Shown piece by piece: positions 1 through 10,925 of a DNA stretch of 64,000 bases (its first letter is position 1; each line of letters starts with the position of its first letter). A program made the position numbers and the translations under genes. The stretch is from Hanleya hanleyi (taxonomy: Eukaryota > Mollusca > Polyplacophora > Lepidopleurida > Hanleyidae). The stretch is from NCBI GenBank assembly GCA_036873755.1, contig JAVTVY010025196.1, positions 48,152 through 112,151 on the forward strand. Direction: 5' to 3'. The notes under the pieces were generated by a model. The model had not been told where the DNA came from. It ran no database searches and worked only from the letters and a program-made list of their open reading frames with translations.

Positions 1-74
1 ACTTGTCAAGGTGACTGTAGATTAGAGTAATGCATATACAGTGCAGAATTCATATGGGAAGTACGTTGCCCTCA

Positions 75-400
75 GAGGGTATATCGAGCACAGTAAATGG
101 CTCATTCGGTGAGCGATATGCTGTCATTCCGAACTGGTGCATGCTTTGTTCCAGTGCCTATCTCAACTCATCTACATGGTGCCTTCACTCGCTGCCGTTT
201 TCTCCTATTGTCACAATCCAATGGATCGAGTAAATCTAGAAAAGTAAATTTATCTCATTTAGAAATTATTTGAACATGAGGGTCAGATGATGACCTACTG
301 GCCATTGTGATTTGATATCACCAGACAGCCCTACATAGCCTTTCATCATTGTCTACCCGAACAAATTCTCCTAAAGTACTGCGTTAGAAAATATCTAAGG
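75..400 (+). repeat. Dispersed repeat R1, copy 1
   Basis: This stretch is related to 16290-16735 and 21090-21500. Shared landmarks are a 'ggctcattcggtgagc'-like start, 'atcgagtaaatc', 'gtcagatgatgacct' and 'cactgtctac'. No convincing protein is encoded: frames differ between copies and stops are scattered. The class of the element is unknown. It may be an untranslated or internal part of a larger transposable element. Confidence 0.6.
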
Positions 401-689
401 CTGTATTTAATTACATTGCTTTCGTGCAGAAGGTTCTCTCTCTATACCACTTCAATCCGTCTCCAAGATTGAAGGCTATTAGCCAGACTAATTCCCTCAA
501 CTACGTCTAACTTTCTTGTCGCAGCGAGCAATATTTTCGCGGGTCATTGAACTCTATTTGATCAAAGGATCGTTCCTTTTGGAGCGTGATGGTTAATGTG
601 TCTCGTCCTGCTAAAATCTCAAACACAATTTACTGAAACTAAGTACCATATACTACATCATCAGTGATACTGAGTATTTTTTTTGCTGA

Positions 690-1250
690 CATTCCAGCAC
701 ATAACTTCTGCATTGTGGCCAATTATATCATAATTATGGCTTCCACGGTCATTGATATGCCACTTAACCATTTAAGAATAGTTAATGTCGACAACGATCT
801 GAACTCAATAAACAAAGGTCTGTATTCTCATATATCACGATTACTTGGTCATGCATTGCTGGCATTATTGATCATAACTGTATTAGATTCTCGTTTGCCT
901 CTTCCGTTCTGGAATCAAATATTTCATCGTTAATTTTAACAATTTGTGTCGTATTTGATACAAGTACCCTCTTTTAGTTTCTTCTTCTCAATACAGTATG
1001 ATAGCTTTTAGATGATCGAGTATCATCCGGATATGTAGGGAGCGCCACAGGACGCTAATCTTAGCCGGTTAAATACAAAGTTAAGCTCGGTTTTATAATT
1101 ATCCAACTGATTTCGGCTTCTCCGTGTAACACTGATCAATATGCCATTTTCGCGAAATCTCATTTGGCGATGGAGAGCAGGTTTGTTCCGCTTAAATATA
1201 CAGAATGCCATTTACAGTGTCGAGAAGATTTGACTCATCTCCGGCTGCCA
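690..1250 (+). repeat. Dispersed repeat R1b, copy 1
   Basis: Bases 690-960 match 24905-25215 (both contain 'ggtcattgatatgcca', 'ttagattctc' and 'tttgcctctt'). Bases 1080-1250 match 26290-26450 ('cttaaatatacagaa' and a following degenerate stretch). The two blocks are about 120 bp apart here but about 1,070 bp apart in the second copy, where a 37-bp minisatellite fills the gap. A related remnant is at 18740-18890. No coding capacity is evident. Confidence 0.6.
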
Positions 1251-1839
1251 ATTCCTGAGTTCATTTTATGTGTTGTCATACAGCTTCTACCGAATGGTTT
1301 TCGGCATTCAATTTCACGCTAACCCTCTCGGCATCAGTAATGTATTCCTATCCGTTGAGATTGAGATATAGTATTAATCGTTGAAACTATATGCATGCTT
1401 GAAAATGTAAGCACGGAAAGTGAACTACAATATCCGATTAGTTTTAGAATAACATCCCCTAGTGGGAATCAAAAAGCAGCATCTTCATATTAAGGGACCA
1501 AAACCCTGATAGGAATAAATGATGACATTGCTCATACTGCCATCTTGAAAAAGAACTACAATACCGAATAGTCCGTTGGCCAGCTTTCAATTCTGTCTCG
1601 AAGTGGTAAAAACTGCGGTAAACAGAAAAGCAGTTCTTTCAAGTTCTTCTGTCTATCTGTCCGTTTCTTACATTTGGCTGCTGTAGAATTTGACAAATTA
1701 ACTTCACGTCAACGACAAGTGTAATTCCTCGACAAACGACTTTGTGTATGGCTAAAGGTCGAGAACACTGTATGTTGAGCGTGATGTGATTTTATTCCCA
1801 ACAAAAATGAATAGAAAATATATCTTGTCCCAGCACATG

Positions 1840-2290
1840 GCGTATACATAACTCACCCAGTAGCATTTGCTAGATCCTGTGTAAAATGCGACGATTTTAA
1901 TTAACGTGACAAATCATTAATGCAGATGCTAATAAAACAGGGCCATGCCACCAAGCACCTCTAATATAAGTTTTCCAAATATGGCGACACTTATCGTATG
2001 CTGATAGCAAAATACGAGCGTAGCGTGCATGATTTCTGGCGTTATGTTTCGTAACTTGTGTCTAATTCTGTGTCTAATTCCAATTCACCCATGCACTTCT
2101 AGATCTTCATGGTGTTCATATGAACAGGCTGAATCAGAGCATGACTGAGTTACCTCACTCTGCAGATAACGACTTTACCTCGAAAATCATATGGACTGAG
2201 AATACGGATCAGGGAAACGGATTTGATATATTTTGAATGATGTCTTGCCAGAATTTCTGTGAACTCTTGAACTCTCCCTCTTGCAAAATA
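1840..2290 (+). pseudogene. Decayed 3' end of RT retroelement
   Basis: The block carries the C-terminal coding end of the reverse-transcriptase element seen more completely at 30329-31180 and 44447-45190. Recognisable pieces are the tract for 'AFARSCVKCDDF', the 'IAKYERSV' tract and 'tttcgtaacttgtgtctaatt' just after the coding end. It is interrupted by stops and frameshifts. The 3' untranslated part (for example 'gttcatatgaacag') follows up to about 2290, where a MITE begins. Confidence 0.7.
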
Positions 2291-2313
2291 TTAGTTAGCC
2301 TATGATTGTTGTG

Positions 2314-3309
2314 CACAGCCAAAAAAATGGTGTTGGCCCAACACCCTTCTTTGGTGTTGAGGGCTGGTCAATATCATAAAGTGGTGTAGAGGAATGGTGT
2401 TACAAGCGTCAGATCCGTCATTCATAATTCAGCCGTCGTCCATTAGAGAATATCCGCGTCCATAATCCAAAGACCTATTCCGTATTCCATATAACAGTAT
2501 AAGCACCAAATTCAAAAAGACAATCATAGTATACATAAACATAGGCTTGTTTCCTGCAAGAGAGAAGCGGTCAACAGTTTTCAATGATGCCGGCAAGACA
2601 TCATGATGTTCCAAAAATATCAAATCCGTATCGCTGATCAGTATTTTTAATCCATAATATTCGTTACAAAGCGGTCATCCAAAGAATGATGTATCTCAGT
2701 CACGCTTTGATTGTGACTGTTCATATGAGTACCATGAAGATCTTGAAGTACATGGGTTCATACGGCCCCTAGCCCCGGGTTAAACGGAATTAGACACAAG
2801 TTACGAAACGTAACGCCATAGATCTTGCACGCTACGCTCGTATTTTGCTATCAGCATGCGATATGTATCGCCAAATTTGAGAAACTTTGAGTGGAGGCGC
2901 TTGGTGGTGTAGCCCTGTTTTATAAGTTTCTGAAACAATGTTTTGTGACGTTGATTAAAATCGTCACATTTAACACAGGATCTAGCAAATGCTACTAGGC
3001 GTGATATGTATACGCCATATGCAGGTCCCACTGGAATATTACTGTCCAGAAAGGGATAGTTGACCAATGTGAACACTAAAAAATGGTGTTGAGCGTTCAA
3101 CACCAATCAATGGTGTTGAAAATGGTTCGACACCATATTTTGCTGTTCACTGACAAGTGCTAGTCCTGACTCAACACCAATTAATGATGTTGCCCAACAC
3201 ACTAAAGGGTGTTGGAGATATATGGTGTAGGTGCAAAATGAGCACCATTTATTAGTGTTGAGCTCAACACCTTTTTTTGGTGTTGAACAACACCATTTTT
3301 CTGGCTGTG
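2314..3309. mobile_element. ggtgttga MITE split by an RT-element insertion
   Basis: The ends are an inverted pair of about 22 bp starting 'cacagcc' (2314) and ending 'ggctgtg' (3309), with one mismatch in the first 21 bases inward. The arms (2314-2400 and 3060-3309) consist of short inverted 'ggtgttga/tcaacacc' blocks. An intact copy at 21523-21793 shows what the uninterrupted element looks like. The centre is occupied by a 5'-truncated RT element (2401-3059). The flanking dinucleotide is 'tg' on both sides here and 'ta' in the intact copy. The superfamily is not certain. Confidence 0.7.
2401..3059 (-). mobile_element. 5'-truncated RT retroelement, inserted in MITE
   Basis: On the - strand this contains the C-terminal RT-element coding end (2801 to about 3059, including 'YPFLDSNIPVGPAYGVYI'), its stop, and a 3' untranslated region running to 2401. 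It is near-identical to 30329-30980 but stops 5' at the codons for 'NYPFLDS', beyond which MITE sequence resumes. The 3' end is 'gacggatctgacgcttgta', as in other copies. A 64-codon ORF (2623-2429) in the 3' region is also open in the 30-kb copy and has one hydrophobic segment. Confidence 0.8.
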
Positions 3310-3314
3310 TGTTT

Positions 3315-3410
3315 TAAATTTGGTGATAATGCTGTTATAGGAGTCAGGGCTTTAGATTATGGACACGGGCATCCTTTAATGGACGACAGCTGAATAGTGA
3401 ATAACGGACT
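3315..3410 (+). repeat. RT retroelement 3' terminus fragment
   Basis: A short + strand piece of the RT element's extreme 3' region, recognised by 'tttagattatggacacgg' and 'aatggacgacagctgaata'. It lies directly after the MITE at 2314-3309, so the MITE together with its nested insertion probably landed within an older RT relic. Confidence 0.55.
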
Positions 3411-3456
3411 AGCCGGTTATGTTTAGAGCAATCTCGATTTCCTGTGTTTGTTTTAA

Positions 3457-4036
3457 CCCTCCCTGGCCTGGGGGGGGGGGGGGCGAAATGGCTCCCCTTC
3501 TACCAAACTTTTCGCGCTATCTCCGGAACGACAATAAATGGAGAACTGAAACTCCGTGACTTTATCGTTTATTATATTGGGGTCATTTTGAGCCTATTTG
3601 CATGACCACCCGAGCAGAGGATCATGAGCAAAATTCAAGATGGCGGCCACGTGAAGTACCCCAAAAAAGTGATTTTTTCGTCATATTTCTTTAAAATTTT
3701 AGCTTTTCCGCGATGAAAAGTGGACAAAAACTATTTTATTCACATCATATTAATATTTACTAATTTATCGTGCAGTTTTTGCGGAGAAATTGCATAAATA
3801 AAAAATTTGAAAAATCTGACCGAAAAATACCAAAAATGCTGTTTTTGAAAATGACGTCACTGTGACGTCATCGAAGCGGTCATCTTGGATTGTTTTTACA
3901 TTTTCCGATAAATCTTGGCCCAAAGGTATGGTGTGGTAAGTTTCAGCCCCCTAGCTCAAGGGGTAAGAAAAATAATTATGGGGGGGCATTTCGGCCCAGG
4001 CCAGGAAACGTCCCAAAAAGCCCAGACCAGATAGGG
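3457..4036. mobile_element. piggyBac-type non-autonomous element, copy 1
   Basis: A 580-bp element flanked on both sides by TTAA (3453-3456, 4037-4040) with inverted ends 'CCCTccctggcctgg' and 'ccagaccagatagGG'. TTAA targets and CCC-starting termini are the hallmark of the piggyBac superfamily. No transposase ORF is present, so it is non-autonomous. It includes a 14-G run (3470-3483) and a 'gacgtcactgtgacgtca' stretch. A full relative in the opposite internal orientation is at 45528-46120, and a truncated one at 56205-56524. Confidence 0.8.
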
Positions 4037-4784
4037 TTAAATTATAATAATTGCCCCACACTTTTCTTTTTGTTTTGGGGAAGCCATATATTTTTTCTAA
4101 TATTGGATGAGAATCCTATATAAGTCACTTGTCCATATTAAAATAATTAACATATATGCATAATAATTTCCATGATTTATGTTATCACGAACTAAATAAA
4201 TTTTATCATATCACTTCTGATCAATGAATGTTCTATAAAGGCATTCATATTTATTCAAATATAACTATATAACGCAATGATATAAGTTATGTATATTATG
4301 TATACTTTGTCATTTTTGCTGAATATTATGTCTTATCTTATTGCTATTTCAAAATATACTCCTACCAAAGAAGTTTGTACATGCTGGAGTTAATCGAGTT
4401 CAATATATCTATTCTCGTGTTGATCGACCAAATCTAACGATTTCTTCCAATGCAATACAAATGAGATACACGGTTGCTATAGACTTACAATCTCGATATG
4501 TTATACTAGATTATATTTGCACGAGGAATAAAAATTATATCGCGACTCGCGATGGTTTGAGTCGAATTTATCTATTAAAAATACAGTGAAAAATCTAAAC
4601 AACTGACGAGCAATTTACACAGATGCGTATATAGTTTCCATGCAGATAATTTAATAGATATAGTTTTGATAAAGTGTGATAAATTATGCTCACATGTACA
4701 ATGTGATAGGTGTTGGATAAGCAAAATTAAGGCCTGTACTGGTAGTTTGAGAGAAAATCCAATCAACGAAATTCAATTGGAAAC

Positions 4785-5230
4785 AAGAGAGAGAGAGATA
4801 ATTAAGGTTTAACGTCGCATTCAGCAATATCTCAGCTATTTAGCGACGATCAAACAAAATTCTAAGTATTCAATTCAACAACCCAGTAAACCAAAGCGTT
4901 AAAACAGGCAGAAACATTAAAATTTGTACAACAAACCAATCTCTCCCAAATAATCTAAAATGCAATCCTCCCTTACTCGGCTAAAAGATCTTCCAGCGTA
5001 GTTGCTCGATAAAAAATATCTCTTACAATCTTAAATTCTATGCAGTCTATGAGAATATGTTTCACCGTGAGATCTTCAAGACATGGAATACACCTTGGGA
5101 CCGGCTCCTGTTTTAGTAAATATTCGTGGGCTAATCGTGTATGATCGATCCTACATCGTCTAATCATGGCCTGATCGAAACCTTTCTGACAGTTCAGATG
5201 CGTATAACCAACAGTTTTTTTTTTAACTCG
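4785..5230 (-). pseudogene. LINE relic: RNase H-side C-terminus and 3' tail
   Basis: On the - strand, 5220 to 4973 reads as the C-terminal tail of a non-LTR retrotransposon polyprotein. It has an 'RRCRIDHTRLAHEYLLK' segment followed by 'CIPCLEDLTVKHILIDC', the cysteine/histidine pattern (CxxC...H...C) typical after the RNase H region of I/Jockey-like LINEs. It is followed by an untranslated stretch and a 3' tail at about 4850-4785 ('gatattgctgaatgcgacg', 'ttaaacc', then (ct)n). The same tail ends the 5S-headed SINEs of this window. Only the last 60-80 codons remain. Confidence 0.75.
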
Positions 5231-8157
5231 TGAAGTTTGTTATTATCCATAGTATCCCATAAAGATTTGAAACAGCTTTCTTACATAAGCGCAGATAGAT
5301 GGTCTGAAATCGCTGTATGAATTTCCAACAGGATCAGCTTCTTCGTCTAGCAATTGGAAGCAAATTGTTAGCTTTGGTTTGTCCTGTTTAACAAGCAGGT
5401 GAAGTGACGTGATATCGCTGACCGTTCAAAGAACATCTCAAATACCATATCCAACGAATATTTAATGAACAATGAAATTTAAGATGAACCATGAGGCATA
5501 TGCACAATTCACAATGGTTTCAAATACCTAAAAACAGCAGCTGTGATATATTTATAAACATACGTCTTAGTTGGAAACACAATTTTATTCAGTTCCCGTT
5601 GGGTTATACATTATATCTACACGTTTTGGGTAACTTCCTGGCAAGTTGGCTTATTAACAAGTCAAATGATTTTAAATCCAGATTTCTGTATTAAACTTTG
5701 TCTAATCTGTCTAAGTGTACTTAAGTTGATCAGTGCTCAGCGTTATGTTCAAAATACTGTGATCTATGGGCTGGCCAATTTTAATGTTGCTGTCTCCATA
5801 AATCGTCAAGCATACGTTTACCGGGTCTAACGGACAGTTGCACAAGAGATTAAGACTCGTTGCCAGGGCCCCCCAGACAATAAAAACGACCGGCAGATTA
5901 AATGAGCTATTGCATTTAGGATACTTTTAGTTCTATATAACACTTGCTGATGGCAGCATGGTGCGTTATATTTTAAGGGTTGCTAGTTCTATCTCCGCAC
6001 GAGAATATTCTTTTCCCTACTTCCCTAAGAGAGTGTAACCCCAAATATAATTGGGCCATAATTATATATGACCATGATTCGTCTCCTACTGAGAATGTTG
6101 GGCTTACAAACTGGTGTCCTAGATAATAATAAACTTGCATTCCACGATCCAAGTTATCCCAGTTTGTCCTACTTTGAATCGGATGTCTAATTAAACCGGA
6201 ATCTTTTATTTCCATCTGCTCGGTCGGCCGAGTTATTCGTGTTATTCGTATTCAAGGTAACCACACAAATATCTACAATAAAAGCGTGACAGATTTACAA
6301 AACTGAGCGATAACCTGCAATTACGACGGAAACATATACGGCGTAATCTAAGAGTAGCCAAATGAATCCACGACCGGAGTGGGACCGCAAAACTTTCCAA
6401 TTATTACACGCAACAGATAGGACATTCGTTAATATTTTAGGTCTTCATTACTAACTAGTCCAAGGTTACCCACCACAATATGTTTACATGGTGTATAAGT
6501 TAAGTTCTAGAGGCTGATTTTTCAGTATTTATTCACCAGGTAAGATAAGATAATACATGAGAAGCTTAAGGGAAATCCATATCGTTATAAAAATTGACAG
6601 CTATCTGTACGCGTATCATTTAATAGCAATAACACCGAATACATGGAGAAATTTGACTATTTTGTTGTGACGCTCATGTCAAACCTTTTCTTTTTGCAAA
6701 ACATATATAGTCCTTGTCGAATATGTAATAAAATGAGGGGAGTAACTACTTTTTTTTAGAAAATAGTAGCGGTATAACAGATAAATTGAACCTTTTGAGA
6801 TTATGTTCAGGAGGAGGTGGGGTAGGGAAGGTTTTATTCTAATTGGAGAAGTCTGGGCAATCTTATTAGTAAATTTAACCTGTTGTGAAAATTCGACAAA
6901 TCACAATGTTAAAGCCCCAGCGCATGGAAATGATCGTCCTCTACCACGTCATCCTCATATTAGATACAGGCATAGAATACCTTTTTTAAAAAGCCCTGAC
7001 AATATACATGTACCAGATGCAGACAGGTTAGCTTGGGAGCGTCATATGTAGAAAATCAGTGAGAAAGGCCCGACTCCGCCTGCATCATCCCCACCATAGC
7101 AGAACAGTACGCAAAGTTGTTTATCAATATACAGTGCATATTAACTGGAGTTCAGCTGTTTTGTCGTCGACCATGATTTCAACAACATATTCTTCTGTAA
7201 CCAGAGCTGTAATTTTTATGAGTACTTCCAACCGGTACTCATTATGCGAGAGTTTTGTTGAGATTAGAGACGTTTTGACCAAGTTATTTTCTATTAGAAT
7301 TCACCAGGACAAAACAACACCCCAGTTTCGCGGTAACTAATTGCCTATTTTAATTTTTATACTGAATTATCACGGATAATTTTATCTATGAAATGGTAAT
7401 AGTTAGCACCGACTATTCCTACATATCCCTTCCGTCAAAGTAAGGTTAGCGTTTGTAGTCTTAGGATCATATGGAACCAAGCGAACAATTATCATAAACC
7501 CTCGCTTTCAAAACTAATTCTGGAACCGGTTACCATGAAATCCCTGAGATTCCAGGAGTCTGGTGTCAGATTTCCGTACGATCTGCCCAGAAGATGGTAC
7601 CTGCTGTGAGTGCTTGACTATTTCCCAGGGCGAGGAATCAATGTGGCATAATTATATACAGAAATCAATTCTATGCGTGTGATAGTTAACTCGACTTTGA
7701 CTCGGATTTAACTGGTAAAGATTAATCAGCTTCGCCCTTAGTTTAATGTTTCATATGTTGATTCCAGTTGATCACGCAAAATTAACATATAATGTATAAA
7801 CAAAACACTTGTAGGTGTAAAAACATAAATAGAGGGCAATACAATATTGTTGCCTTCCACGTGTTGTTATTATTATTGATAACCTCATGCCGAAAATAGT
7901 GTAGACGGTAAATAGGCGTAGAAAAAGCATGTAAAGCGAGTGATCGATAGATCTAAAAGTATATTATTTACTACGGTTCCCCTTCAGCAACTTGGTCCAT
8001 CGCTCCTTTCAAGTAACTTCATTCTGTTTACAAGTACATTTAATTTGAACTCCGAACATTATAGCAAGACGCGTACTAGTGTTGATCAGTATTTCGATAT
8101 ATATATTTATTTCCTGACATGTTCAAGAATACTGGTAATAGCATAGATCCACAGCAA
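5231..8157. other. No recognisable gene
   Basis: Several ORFs of 60-93 codons occur here (for example 6803-7051 and 7059-7340), but none resembles a known family or is repeated elsewhere. A short segment near 6250-6310 ('ctacaataaaagcgtgaca') belongs to repeat R2. The remainder looks like ordinary non-coding sequence. Confidence 0.4.
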
Positions 8158-8475
8158 ACTGCGGGTGGTTGGGTGGGCACGGGTTACTGTTGCTTCAATG
8201 CATTTTGCTGAGAAGCATCAGGAACTTGATAATGTGATGTCTAGCACTGTAATATCACTTGTCTTTATTGTACCATGTAAGCGTCCTGTCTGTGTCTTGT
8301 GCGCTGTCCTCAGTGTTAGGGTGAATGGAGAGTGTCTGGTTCCTTGCTGCTTCAAAGATTTCGTCTTTGAAGTAACAGGAACGCAACTTGGCTGGGTGGT
8401 GTTTAGGTGGTTCGTCGCGATATAGCTGAAATATTGTTGAAAGCGACGTTAAATTCTATTCACTCACTCACTCAC
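8158..8475 (+). mobile_element. 5'-truncated LINE insertion with target duplication
   Basis: A 318-bp insertion flanked by a 10-bp direct repeat 'tccacagcaa' (8148-8157 and 8476-8485). It ends in the LINE/SINE tail 'atagctgaaatattgttgaa' followed by 'agcgacgttaaatt' and a (cact)n microsatellite. The rest is 3' untranslated sequence. Truncation at the 5' end, a 3' tail with a simple repeat, and a target duplication are the signature of target-primed reverse transcription. Confidence 0.75.
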
Positions 8476-8483
8476 TCCACAGC

Positions 8484-8530
8484 AAGCGTCAGATCCGATA
8501 TCCGATATTCAGGAAAATTTCGCCGCAAAA
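8484..8530 (-). repeat. RT retroelement 3' terminus fragment
   Basis: 'aagcgtcagatccg' followed by a degenerate 'atattcag' is the reverse complement of the RT element's extreme 3' end. It begins directly after the target duplication of the LINE insertion, so that LINE inserted at the edge of this older fragment. Confidence 0.45.
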
Positions 8531-8699
8531 ATCGATAGATCTATTTTGTATCACAATTCGAACCAACTCCAAATTTTTCGGCCGCACTCTTCTCATACAG
8601 TAATGCATTCGTAATCATAATCGCGAAAAAAATGTTTCAGAATGAATGTATCTGCTACCGAGTTCCCATGCGTATAAACATGAAAAACTGATCACAAGG

Positions 8700-8750
8700 A
8701 GCTTGTTACATACAGGGCAATGTATGTTCTTACATACAGGGCAATGCGTC
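8700..8750 (+). repeat. Short direct repeat pair
   Basis: 'ttacatacagggcaatg' occurs twice, about 28 bp apart. No function is evident. Confidence 0.6.
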
Positions 8751-9149
8751 TAACTGCCAAGGCATATTACTGGACAAAATGTATTAGTCCATTAGCGAAT
8801 CAACCTTCGATGACCAAGCTTAGTGTTATAACGGAGCCAATACATCGTAGGTAGTAGCCGTGCTCAAAAGTTACCAGAAGAGGTATTACGATATAACCAA
8901 GAACTGGCTTGGGACTAGTCAATGAGTGGAGACCGGCCTGCTAATTGAACAAAACTCGTAAATGGTATATGAAAATGTCACAAAACTTTATTTTCAACGT
9001 CCTGTTGATATTTCACCCAGTCTAGATGGAATATTTAGTTCATCATAATCTGAAGACACTGAAATTGAGCAACATGAGAAAGTCATTTAGAGCGGATTAC
9101 CATTCAAGTGAAAATGAGTTGATTTCTGAAACATATATATACCGTCTTT

Positions 9150-9475
9150 GAGACATCTCATTGGCGTTCAAATGAACAGTCACAATCAAAGCCTGACTGA
9201 GACACATACTCTGGAAAGGGCTTGCAAATTCATTTGAATAAAGAATAATGCTCAGTGGTTAGGATTGTATGTATAAAACATCATCTTGTCTTGCTGACAT
9301 CATTGAAACTGTTAGCCGCTTCTCTCTTGTAGCAAACCAACTTGTGTTTTTATTATTTTTACTTCATATACATTAGGAATTGGTGCTCTCATACGAAATA
9401 ATTATTTCGATTTTTGACGCAGAAATGCTTTTATGGACGACGGATGAATATTGAATGTTGGATCTGTCTCTTGCT
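9150..9475 (+). repeat. RT retroelement 3' region relic
   Basis: A + strand copy of the 3' untranslated region, starting around 'gttcaaatgaacagtcacaa' and 'aaagcctgactgagacacat'. It continues through the 'catcattgaaactgttagcc' block and ends near 'gttggatctgtc'. The coding part is absent. Confidence 0.65.
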
Positions 9476-9847
9476 ATTTGTAGCGGCAGATGGTGTTCTT
9501 CTTAAAGGAAAGGTTCGGGTATGGTAAAGCTATATTTCAACTGAAAGAGCTAGTCAAATGGTATTCAACTGTATTTTTTTTTTAATTTTTGAAATTTATT
9601 TTAACGCAGAAATAGTTAACCAAATGCTGTGATACCGTCAAATTTACCAAACTCCAGGAAAGCGCCATTATATTGACACATGACCTATTTTAGCCAATAT
9701 GAGTGAAAGTACGTAAAACAGCGTGACGTAAGCTAGAGGCAGAACATGCATGTGGAAGCATCATGGAACTGTGTGTGTTAAGGTGAAAATTGCAGTTTTG
9801 TTAGTAAGAATTGGCAAGAATTACTTTAAATACTAAATAGCTCATAC

Positions 9848-10137
9848 CATTTTCATTTCTAGTTGCCAGAGCGCGGCTTTGTTCGCTCTCCCAACAGCAA
9901 AGACACCCGATCTCTCCCGTAAGCCGTCGATGAGAGCAGCGTGTGCACACACTAAATTTCCCATGCGGGCTTCTGCGTCGCCTGTCTCGCTACTAGAGCT
10001 GCTATCATCCCCGCTGATCTGATCTTCCGTATCTGAGCGAATTGGTAGGCCTGAAGACCAAACGCAGCTTCCTCGTCGCTTTCACCGCAGGGATCGGAAC
10101 TGCCGCTCGTCGACATGATTTCACTAAATTTACTCAT
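9848..10137 (-). pseudogene. P2RX7-like C-terminal domain relic (first exon)
   Basis: The - strand reads from an ATG at 10137 into an acidic, serine-rich leader, then 'FGLQAYQF', where family members have a PYxFEP-like motif. A one-base shift is then needed to continue into 'DDSSSSSETGDAEARMGN'. A second shift leads into a cysteine pattern, 'CTRCSHRRLTGEIGCLCC'. This order (acidic leader, Tyr-x-Phe motif, serine/acidic run, R-x-G-N, CxxC...CxCC) matches the start of the 'P2X purinoceptor 7-like' intracellular zinc-binding domain proteins that are numerous in invertebrates. A plausible splice donor (GTATGA) follows at 9847. Two frameshifts in about 290 bp argue for a pseudogene or a degenerate transposon-carried copy. 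I found no downstream exon. The identification comes from motif order and is moderately sure. Confidence 0.5.
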
Positions 10138-10214
10138 AATCTACCCAAATCGTCCAAAGAGCTCCGTGGTGCGTGCACATAGATTACCCGAACAGACAGA
10201 AGAGCTCCATGCCT

Positions 10215-10262
10215 TGACCCTACGTCATATCCGCCTTCTGGATACAGTAAAATGGCGGCACT
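10215..10262 (-). promoter_or_regulatory. CRE and YY1-like promoter patch
   Basis: A CRE-like 'tacgtcat' (10221-10228) and a YY1-like 'aaaatggcggc' (10249-10259) sit about 90-120 bp upstream of the - strand relic ATG at 10137, in a patch richer in CpG than its surroundings. Both motifs are typical of animal CpG promoters close to the start site. Whether it is still active, and for which transcript, is unknown. Confidence 0.35.
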
Positions 10263-10304
10263 CTGGGGACTGCGAGTTCGCGGTTTTAAAATGATTAGAT
10301 GATC

Positions 10305-10925
10305 CTCCATAGTTTCGTAGTAATGGCCCCTGTCTAATTTCATAATACGATAGACTGCCCGTGTTCTGCTACATCATAATTCTTCTTGTCTTCTTAATAG
10401 CTTATATCTATAATACCAACCTGTTCAGCATTATCAACGCTGCAAACGAGCACGTACAAATCGATGATTGGCTCCGCCTACACGCTGATCGGGATCATGC
10501 AGTAAATTTTGTCCTGCCTCAGTTATGCCCCTTGGGTGTGCCTAAAAATCTTGACTCATTTACGGCAGGCTGACCCCCATTTTTTTTTGCCTTTCTAAGT
10601 TGAGACCCGACCAGGGAAGGTGCGTAAGAAGTTTAATTGAAATCGCTCTTACAGATTTTTCTAGAAATTGAGCCGAGTTTGATCATTTTTCGACATTTTA
10701 AGAGGTTTTCTAGGGAAAAATGAAGCAAGCCTGGAATGGAATGTTCGAGATTCCTTTTTCTATAACATAGCAGTGATATGTCTTAAAATGATAGTTTAAT
10801 CATGCTCTTTCAGAAAATATATACATATAAGTGATTTGGGTTGAAAACTTTACGATAATTGGTGGCCGAAAAACGGACCCATAGTCTATTCCATGCCGAA
10901 TGGAAGAATCTCTCGAGTGCACCCT
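10305..10925 (+). repeat. Direct repeat D, copy 1
   Basis: About 620 bp nearly repeated at 11700-12318, starting 'agtttcgtagtaatggcccc' and ending near 'gagtgcaccctt'. Both copies have an open stretch of 60-78 codons beginning 'MFCYIIILLVFL'. The differences between copies fall on first and second codon positions as readily as on third, so it does not look protein-coding. Copy 1 lacks a 23-bp piece present in copy 2. Confidence 0.8.
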
